A stretch of 64,000 bases of DNA, taken from positions 216,573,741 to 216,637,740 of the forward strand of contig CM041465.1 in the NCBI GenBank assembly GCA_023213395.1, read 5' to 3'. Position numbers and translations under genes: made by a program. Position 1 is the first letter of the stretch. Each line of letters starts with the position of its first letter. Below the pieces are notes generated by a model. It saw nothing but the letters and a program-made list of their open reading frames with translations, did not search any database and was not told the origin of the DNA. Shown here in pieces: positions 56,914 to 64,000 of this stretch. This stretch comes from Cycas panzhihuaensis. Lineage: Eukaryota; Cycadophyta.

Positions 56914-59411
56914 TAATGCTATATTGGGAGTATTGAGGTTTGATTGTAGATTGAAGATTTATGAAGGTGATTGGAAAAATAATCACTTAGTAAAAAATAC
57001 TAATCATGTTAATAGATATAATTCAAGAAGGTATTCTAGTATGCATTAATTGTATTTACGAAAAAAATCATGTGTTTGTAAACAGAATGAATAAATAAAC
57101 AACTTCTTAAAACGTTGCTTTAAGCAATCCCTTTTTGATAAATAATTCTCTTAGAGAAATAGCCCCCCTTTGATAAATAGTCCCCCTTTGATAAATAAAT
57201 TAGTTGTCCTTACTCTAATGAAAAGTCCTTGGTTGATTAAAACAGTTCTTAAAAAAATTCTATATTCTTAAGCAAATAGTCCCCCTTTACTTGAAAAATA
57301 ATTAGTCCCCCTTAAAAAGTTAGTCCCCTTTAATCTTACAAATAAATAGTCCCTTTCAAAATAAAGAATCCCCCTTAATTTGAAAAATAAACAATTCCCC
57401 TTAAAAATAAGTATTCACTTAAAAAGGTTTAAGTTCCAAGAATATTAATAAAGTGTGAAATTAAAGTAATTAATTATCTTTTGAAATTGATTTTGTTAAG
57501 TGCTTTAAGATGATAATAATGTTGAAGATGTAAAACTAGTATATAAAGATGCATTTGGCCAAAAAAAAGTCTATATATACATTATCTAAAAAACATTATA
57601 GTAAGGAGGAGTTAAAGGGGAGGAGATTTTGTTTATATATTAATTATAATAGATAAATTAATCTTTAACAATAAAGTGTGAAGGGGGGTTTTGATTAAAT
57701 TTTATAAATCAAAAGGTAATAAGTAAGCGGGGGTATTTGATTATATCAAAATATAATAAGGGAAGGGGTGGGGGGGGGGGGTGTAGATTAAATTAAAATC
57801 AAAACATGATAGAAATGGGAGGGTGTATTTGATTTAATCTAAATCAAAGTGTAATAAAGAGAGGGGGTGTTTGATTTAATTTAAATCAAAGTGTAATAAA
57901 GAGGGGGGTGTTTGATTTAATTTAAATCAAAGTATTATAAAATGTTTAATTTTAACATTAGAATGTAGTGATAAGAGGGTTAAGTTTAATCATTAAAATG
58001 TAATAGGGTGGCAGAGGGTTTATTTTAATTACCCTAAGGTTGATTAGTCTTATAAATATATATATATATATATATAGAAGGGGGAAGGCTTTTGTTTTAT
58101 TTAAATAAAAAATGTGATAAGAGGGGGGGGGGGGGGCGGGGGTTAATGTTTTATTAAATCAAAAACTTAAAAAGAAAAATTAAAAATCTAAACCTAAATG
58201 GGAGGACCCAATGGAATTATAAATTAATAAAAACAAAATCAAAAATAAAAAATGTTTAGGATCCGGGGGGGGTTAGGTTTTTTTAAACCCTACCTCTTTT
58301 TCGCAATGGCCGACGATGCTCCTTTCTCCTTTCATTATAGGTCTGCAATGGTGTCGATGAGAAGGCTTCATCACCAAGTAGTTCAAGGATGTCTGTAGGT
58401 CGATGATGTTTGCAGGTCGCCTAAATCTTTTAATCATCACAAATGACTCTAGAGCTGCAACTGTAACGAGAAAGAATCCTACGACAACAGCATGCCCAAT
58501 GTTCCAGTTCCTTCGTGGTACTAGCACAACCCTAAATCTTCATCCTCCTTCAAAATTTGGTTGTTGGTTCTATTCATCCATGCTTAACGCAGGCTTGTTT
58601 CCACTCTGGTCACCGTCTTCTTCTTGTTCCAGTTAGTGGAGACTCACGCACCTCCTCAGCCTTTATTTATGTCTACAAATCTCCATCCCCGCTGACTTCT
58701 CTCTTTACAAAAAAAGCTCAAACCAATGGTGGTTTTGGTTGCTGTTTGGTTCTCATAGCAATATCTCACTCAATCTTCCTTCGCGGGATCAAAGATCAGT
58801 GCCCAAAAATTTCCCTATTCGTATATTGAGACCGAGGAGAGACCAAGACGAAGGAATCATTTCGTAGTTCTAGTGAGGGCTTTAACTCTATTTTATCTTG
58901 TAATTTTTTATAGTGGTAGAGATTCTTACATAATGTTCTAACAGAATCTTGGTGCTTTGTGTTATAGATTAAGATCTTTGTGATGCAGTATTAGAGAATA
59001 GTTCTGGCATCCTTTATCAATGGAGTCCTTTGTCATGTGTCCCTACAAGCAACTTCAAGGCATGCTTGTCTGCATTTGTGTATGTATAATGGAGAGCAGC
59101 AATGGCTTTCTCACTTTATATTTCAGACAGGGCTACGTGCAGACATTTTCACACAAAAATTTTCTTTTCCTTATATGTAGAGAGATGCATACGCGCTTAC
59201 AGGCATGTCCTAGATTTTGACATCAAGGTCGAGGTTGGGCAGAAGAGTTGTTGAGTAGCTTAGAGGAAAGACTTTTAAACCTTGCTCAAATGCACTAGTC
59301 TTCAGTGTCTTCTGAAGTCCTGTAGAGTTCTACCACTTTAGTTCCATAAAAGGATCACTCCTCTAATGCAACAACATCAGAAAATCCCAAGCAGATCATT
59401 CCTCAAGTCCT
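56914..59411 (-). other. Unusually long leader of the copia element
   Basis: About 2.5 kb between primer site and gag, where copia elements usually have one or two hundred bases. From the gag end: a block rich in AGTCCCCCTTTGATAAAT-like phrases (57120-57420), a palindromic minisatellite (57660-57960), G-runs (57766-57780 and 58124-58138), then a less AT-rich block (58270-58870) with an 84-codon minus-strand frame (58527-58273) that includes a hydrophobic stretch, AVVVGFFLVTVAALESFVMI. That frame was not recognised; it may be a captured host gene start. Nothing identified at 58880-59400. Confidence 0.55.
57660..57960 (+). repeat. Minisatellite with imperfect-palindrome core, unit about 42 bp
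   Basis: Units of the form GGGGGTGTTTGATTTAATTT plus AAATCAAAGTGTAATAAAGAG. The last three are nearly identical; earlier ones are degenerate. The core TTTGATTTAATTTAAATCAAA is almost its own reverse complement. Confidence 0.8.
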
Positions 59412-59423
59412 GCTCTGATTCTA
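59412..59423 (-). promoter_or_regulatory. Primer-binding site of the minus-strand copia element
   Basis: Minus-strand TAGAATCAGAGC right after the 5' LTR; a mutated TGGTATCAGAGC (iMet type). Confidence 0.75.
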
Positions 59424-59860
59424 TGTGAGAGAATAGAGGCACAAGTACAACATTAACAGGATCAATGTAAGCAAGAAATAACCAAAAAATAACACTATAT
59501 AAGTACACATCAATTGACAGGTGGAAAACCCCTTCTAGCGAATAAAAACCACCTCCTAAATCTAATTCATTAATAAAGAATTAAAACCATGATACAAAAC
59601 CACCAATACAAAAACGGCCTTTAAACAGGCATTTGGACAGCCCTCCTAGATTCCTGGAACCATCTCTATGAATCTAGGAGATGAATAAATACTATGGAGG
59701 TTTGTTGGAATGCAGTTCTGCATTTCAATGACCATCCATAAATTAATAAAATAAACATAAGTTTGAACATTAGAATCACTTAAATTACATATAAGACATG
59801 TGACTAAATAATAACATTAAGAAACATAAAGTTTACATTATATCATCTAACATCCCAATA
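59424..59860 (-). repeat. 5' LTR of the minus-strand copia element
   Basis: 437 bp, partner of 52215-52649. Minus-strand start reads TATTGGGATG (TG decayed to TA) and the end reads TCTCTCACA. Confidence 0.92.
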
Positions 59861-59865
59861 ATATT
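59861..59865 (+). repeat. Target-site duplication ATATT, right copy
   Basis: Matches 52210-52214. Confidence 0.65.
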
Positions 59866-60600
59866 ACATCATTTACAAAAAAGGGGGAATATAATAACTT
59901 ATTGCATGTAGATATAGATTGTACAAGGCTCTGTATCCTAAAGCATAGCATACAGAATTTTGAATCTTTCTTTTAAAGAACCTAATTGGCAAAGAGGTTC
60001 TCCTTCTTATTGTTCTTAAACAAATCTGCTTCATTCAAACAGCTACTCACCCAGTAACTTTTATGGGGGATTAGGATTGTTCCTTCGATATACTAAAGTC
60101 ATATTTAAACCAATCAAAATATTTGCTATAATAAACAAAAAAAACTTTTGACAACTTAATTTTTTTAAACAAACCCCATCATTTGGTGTCCAACATTCAA
60201 GTCTCATCCTCAATAGAGAGGATAACAAAACCTCCTCTATCACATCATACATACGTATTGCACTAACTAGGTGGAGAAAGGAAAATATTTCTCTCCTAGA
60301 AGTCTTTAACAGTCTTCTTTTATCCCTGCAGAATCATTTCAAACCTTTTCTTAAGTGTCCATTAAGTGTCAACCTCTCTCCATATTCCTTTAGAGTATAC
60401 AGAGGCAAATGAGACTCACTTAACCAATACTTGTTCCTACAATCTAGAGCCTCTCCAAGTCTATCTCCATGCTTGGTAATGTGTGTTAGAAATTTTCAAC
60501 TATTTTTTATTCTTTAGAACAAATCTAAACCCAAAAACCAAGTGGGTATGGTGTTATCCACCGGGACCAAGTGAGTGGAATAAACCGAGAGCAAATATCA
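59866..60600. other. Unassigned sequence next to the host-gene relics
   Basis: Contains a minus-strand 63-codon frame (60252-60061) with no recognised similarity. Might include the older copia element's interior or intron/flank of the peptidase relic. Confidence 0.35.
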
Positions 60601-61345
60601 ATCCAAATCTTTCCTATAAACAATTGAAATAGGGACATTTATTCCATCATAAGCTACTGCCCATTTTCAAATGGTTTCATATTTCTCCTCATCAAATCCT
60701 CCCAATACTGGTTAAACCTTCTTTAGAATTGATCTGCCACTATCCATATCATAGTCATAAATAAATGAGGGTGTGTGTAATGAGCTATACTCATATCATA
60801 ACACATGAGAATTAAATTATGATTTAATGCATGATATGGAATATACAGGATCAATAAATTAAATAATCTGGCCACTTGAAAGTTTTTTAATTACTTCTCC
60901 TATAGGTGGAAGATGATAAACGATTATTTTTGCTAATCCATTTTCACGCTCATATACAACTAGATGATCCTTGAATGCATGCACCTCAATTTCACACTTG
61001 GCCTGTGATGAAGCAACACAGTTATAGTAGTTACATCATCTATAAAGAAAACAAGTAACTCAAAGTTGAAAACCTTAACACTTCTCCTTTTAATGAAAAA
61101 GTAGTCCCCCTGATGACTTCCTTCTATGTCAAATCCCTCAACACACGAGGTTAAGTACATCAGTTCCTTGTGTGCATCTGAAACTTTTACAAAGAGAACG
61201 AAGCTTGTAGTTTTATTCCCAGAAAGAACAAATAGGTATTACTGGATTTCTGATGCACAATGCCCTAAGCTAAATTTATCATCATTTTCATGATACAGGC
61301 AAGTATCATGAGACTGTTCTGAACCCAAATAGTGTTGCCAACAAG
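60601..61345 (-). pseudogene. Oligopeptidase B-like (prolyl oligopeptidase family) gene relic
   Basis: Plant oligopeptidase B-like proteins are serine peptidases of family S9A, with a beta-propeller over an alpha/beta-hydrolase domain. The minus-strand reading follows the plant protein for about 248 codons: GSEQSHDTCLYHENDDKFSL, FDIEGSHQGDYFFIKRRSV, and after a one-base frameshift near 60995 HAFKDHLVVYERENGLAKII, FIDPVYSI, IYDYDMDSGRSILKKV, PVLGGFDEEKYETI and GINVPISIVYRKDL. This is the late propeller and the start of the catalytic domain; the GxSxGG serine region is absent. Stops replace R, Q or E codons. No intron-like gap is seen across this span, suggesting a processed copy or fusion of exons. 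Similarity ends sharply at both sides. Confidence 0.87.
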
Positions 61346-61349
61346 CTCT

Positions 61350-61702
61350 TTCAGCCTAATAACACCTTTGGTTATATCTAATAGTACATGGTTAAATGTA
61401 CGATAAATATCTAACACAACACGCTTAACAAGGTTACCTCTTTACCCCATCGTTCTCTCGCAAAACCAGCCAGAGACATCACAAGCATCCTTCAGAACCT
61501 GCTTCCACTCCCCTACTACCTCTGTGCCGTGTCTGTCGTCAGTTGAATGTTTTTTTGAAAAGCATTCGCATATAACCCTGAATCGTGGTTTCAGACATTG
61601 GGTAGGTGCATGCCATAAAATAAAAAAATAATTGATCCTATGGATTTCCACATCTGAGAGATCTCTCTGATTCTCATTCCTTGATGCTAGAAGATCACCC
61701 AA
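61350..61702 (-). pseudogene. TIR-domain end and linker of a TIR-NBS-LRR-like resistance gene, relic
   Basis: TIR-NBS-LRR proteins are intracellular immune receptors. The minus-strand frame from 61702 reads LKPRFRVICECFSKKHSTDD, VVGEWKQVLKDACDVSGWF and, past a stop, LVKRVVLDIYRTFNHVLLDI. This resembles the end of a TIR domain (W-K-x-A-L-x-x-x-S-x-x-S-G-W) and the linker before NB-ARC. The NB-ARC P-loop is missing: the sequence passes directly into the oligopeptidase B-like relic at about 61345 in the same orientation. The call rests on pattern resemblance only. Confidence 0.5.
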
Positions 61703-62682
61703 ATCCGCACGGAGATCCTCTTCACACGATTCAAGACCATTCTATAGACAGTTCCCTTCATCTGCCTTGAGGAGTGTCACTACTCTAGGCATCCGTGTCT
61801 CTGTGCAGCTCCCACAGTGTGATAGGCTACCTGCAAGCCGTGACAACGTCTACACATTCATGGCACTCAAGGCACCTTGCTATTTTTAAATTTCTTTTTT
61901 TAATTTTTACATAAAGTTTTAAAAATTTTAATTAAATTTGATATTTTTTTAAAATCTGGGTTTAAAAATTTTTAACCCCTTTTAACCATTAACCCTTGGT
62001 CACAAGACCCTATTATGTGACCATTAACTATTATAAAAGACGTCAACTCATTTTTCATAAAACTTTTTCTTTTATTTTTTTAATTTTTTATTTTTACATA
62101 GGGTTATTGACAAATTTTTTCCATAACTCCTCACTGAGTTATCAATTTCTGACGAAGCCAAATTTATTGAGTTAAAATTTTTCGTAGATCAATTTTAACT
62201 GGTCATATGACCAATTTGATGCTGATTTGACCCCGTTTCAGTCGATTTAAAGTCAATGAGTCCTTTTTTCAGTCTTTTTTAAACTTTTTATAAAATCACT
62301 TTTTGAATTGATTATATTTTATTACTGGGAAATTATTTTCTACCTTGATTTGTTCGAAAGTGATCTACGTTCAACAAACTTCATTACCCACCTTTTATTT
62401 TATTTTTTAGACTTCATTTTGATCATTATTTTGATTGCCGAAAGTGGCACTTTAATGTTTTTTAGCCTTTTTCTTAACATTTTACCATAAAGGTACCTAT
62501 TGCCATTTCTGTTATAACTTCTCTATTTGGCATCCAAATTTAGTTCCGTTAGTTTCGTTGGGAAGCTAACTCATTCCCCTTCGAACTAGCATAGGTTTTT
62601 ATATGTTTTAAGGTGTTTTTACTCATTTTCAAATCCATTAAAAGGGAGGTACTTAATAGCCTCAAATCTACTATTTTTACAC

Positions 62683-62684
<2 letters not shown>
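61703..62684. other. Unassigned sequence
   Basis: 61703-61870 is less AT-rich and could belong to the resistance-gene relic. 61871-62684 is T-rich with no recognisable feature; the plus-strand open frame at 62308-62490 looks like chance. Confidence 0.4.

Positions 62685-62767
<83 letters not shown>
62685..62767 (+). repeat. Microsatellite (TA)n
   Basis: About 40 uninterrupted TA units. Confidence 0.98.
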
Positions 62768-62770
<3 letters not shown>

Positions 62771-63540
62771 AAAAAAATTTAGCTAAAAGTATATTGAGCA
62801 GTCCTCTAAATAATATTTAATCATATTTCAGAATTCTATAAAGTTTTATTCACATTTTTATAAGTTTTTGAGCTCTCTGCCCCTGTTAGGCCTCAAAACA
62901 AGGTATGTTCCTTTGATTTATTAAAACTTGACTTGTGTGAACTTGTTTTTAAAACGGTCAATTTCGTTGGATTCATGTTTTATTAATCTTTATGCTGGTG
63001 AAGTTTCACCTTATTTTGATATCGTTTAGTATAGCTTTGAAGATGCTAAACTTAAGAACTTGACATAACCTTACATTTGAAAAATCAAAAGGTTAAAAAT
63101 TTTTATTATTTTTTATCATTAAATTCTTATTTTTAGATTCGCATATTTAAAAGGATTTGTTACATTCAAATTTTCTCATATATTTATTATATTTCAAAAT
63201 TTTATTTGAAATTATACCTTATAAGGTTATACACTTATTCAAAGGGCATACACATTGAAACATTTATTTCCTTATTGCACCTATAAAGATTGTATTTACT
63301 TCATTTATTTTTAAAAGGTATTATATCTCATTCAAAAAATTTATTTGAAATCATATATGTTCATTGATTTATTGACTTTTTGACTTAGTAAAAGGATACA
63401 TTTTATGTACTAAAGTTCTTTGATAAAATGACATAATTTCCTATATTCAATGGGCATAAATTTTCACAATGATATAGGACTATGCAAGACTATTTTATTG
63501 AACATGATCTTTTGAAGTATTCACAACATGTGATCTAATT
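62768..63540. other. AT-rich sequence, possibly leader of the next element
   Basis: No domain recognised. Since a copia gag-like frame follows in plus orientation, this may be its LTR/leader, but no primer site was found. Confidence 0.3.
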
Positions 63541-63546
63541 ATTAAA

Positions 63547-63990
63547 GAAAATTTTAGAAAGGACAATGAAACGTTAGGTATATTATTTTGTACTATGACT
63601 GGTGATATTTTTTCAAAGGTTTCTGAATTAACAACTTCTAAATCAGTTTAGGATGTATTGATTTTTATTTATGGGGGAAATACCCTCCATGTATTTGATG
63701 ATATTTTTGATGAGCATGTGAGACAAGTGACAGAACATGTGAATCATAATGACAACACCTATGAAGATTCAGATCAAATGCATGACCAACTTGCTATATA
63801 AGTGCATGATCCTCCATTTGAGGGGGAGAATGAATCTTATGACATGATGGAGAATGAATCTTATGACATGATGGAGAATGAATATTATGATATGACAGAA
63901 AAGAGACTTAATGATATAACAGTCAAAGTTAAATTTCTATAAGATAAAGTCAAAGTTGTAGCTATTCTTTTTTGTACAAATCAAGCATCA
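63547..63990 (+). pseudogene. gag: Copia gag-like fragment, runs to the window end
   Basis: The frame reads NFRKDNETLGILFCTMTGDI, then FSKVSELTTSKSV-DVLIFIYGG (usual copia gag: ...TAKEAWDxL...Y, here TGG to TAG), then an acidic region and three copies of ENESYDMM/ENEYYDMT. Only a few stops (at codons for W and Q) in about 145 codons, so it is better preserved than its surroundings. Continuation lies outside the window. Confidence 0.6.
63826..63897 (+). repeat. Three 24-bp tandem repeats within the gag-like frame
   Basis: Units begin GAGAATGAATCTTATGACAT; the first two are identical, the third has four changes. A multiple of three, so the frame is kept. Confidence 0.95.
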
Positions 63991-64000
63991 TTTACTTACA

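Larger units (their letters stand above)
52215..59860 (-). mobile_element. Structurally complete minus-strand copia element, 7.6 kb
   Basis: Minus-strand order: 5' LTR (59860-59424), iMet-type primer site, 2.4-kb leader, gag, protease, integrase, reverse transcriptase, RNase H, polypurine tract, 3' LTR (52649-52215). Integrase before reverse transcriptase defines Ty1/copia. Flanking ATATT repeats fit a target duplication if the terminal CA of the 3' LTR has decayed to TA. LTRs are similar, with scattered transitions. All genes contain stops or frameshifts. It inserted into the leader of the older copia element at 50312. Confidence 0.92.

Noticed and set aside
60960-61160. First read as part of an NB-ARC domain because of FFIDDV next to the TIR relic
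   Set aside because: The surrounding residues (GSEQSHDTCLYHENDD, SHQGDYFFIKRR, IYDYDMDSGRS) follow oligopeptidase B-like proteins far better.

Overview
The window looks like a stretch of a large, transposon-packed plant nuclear genome. No intact host gene, tRNA, rRNA or CRISPR array was seen. Most of it is AT-rich, with LTR retrotransposons of different ages sitting inside one another. Many internal stops in the older copies look like C-to-T decay (CAG to TAG, CGA to TGA, TGG to TAG), as expected of long-methylated plant repeats. Retention of so many old relics fits a big-genome plant such as a gymnosperm, but that placement is inference. || Layout. 0.2-2.5 kb: a pair of about 295-bp direct repeats, probably LTRs of a small non-autonomous element. 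2.7-28.3 kb: one old plus-strand chromovirus (Ty3/gypsy with chromodomain) split by two later insertions. The first is a 4.2-kb copia-type element (4689-8896, target duplication TTTAG) that carries an intronless, stop-riddled fragment of the host nuclear-export receptor exportin-1. The second is a 16.5-kb Tat-clade Ty3/gypsy element (9031-25578, target duplication GATGG), the youngest and GC-richest object here. 29.6-35.1 kb: a decayed minus-strand chromovirus. 36.5-40.0 kb: a decayed minus-strand element with an iMet-type primer site. 41.6 kb: a compound microsatellite. 42.4-50.2 kb: a very old relic of a Tat element related to the young one. 50.3-52.2 kb: a copia 5' LTR, a doubled primer-binding site and a tandem leader repeat. 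52.2-59.9 kb: a structurally complete minus-strand copia element (target duplication ATATT) with an unusual 2.4-kb leader. 60.6-61.7 kb: minus-strand relics of two host genes, an oligopeptidase B-like serine peptidase directly abutting a piece of a TIR-type resistance gene. 62.7 kb: an AT microsatellite. 63.5 kb to the end: a copia gag-like fragment running off the window. || The most interesting system is in the 16.5-kb Tat element. Between the end of integrase and the 3' LTR it carries about 4.6 kb of extra sequence with two extra genes. One is on the opposite strand (19131-21067): a plant-mobile-domain-like N-terminal part, an acidic middle and a charged, coiled-coil-like tail, interrupted by a 111-bp intron with consensus GT/AG ends, in correct phase. 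The other is a second RNase H of archaeal type (22228-22646) just before the polypurine tract. An intron in the antisense gene would not be removed from the element's sense genomic RNA, so its survival suggests the gene is expressed as its own transcript. The 42-50 kb relic keeps the same antisense gene in the same place, with an intron at the corresponding point, so the module is an old shared component of this family. || Both element bodies are broken by stops and frameshifts. In the young element several breaks are one-base changes in short runs, so sequencing or assembly error is a real alternative to decay. All coordinates, motifs and alignments were read by eye; no database search or alignment program was used.
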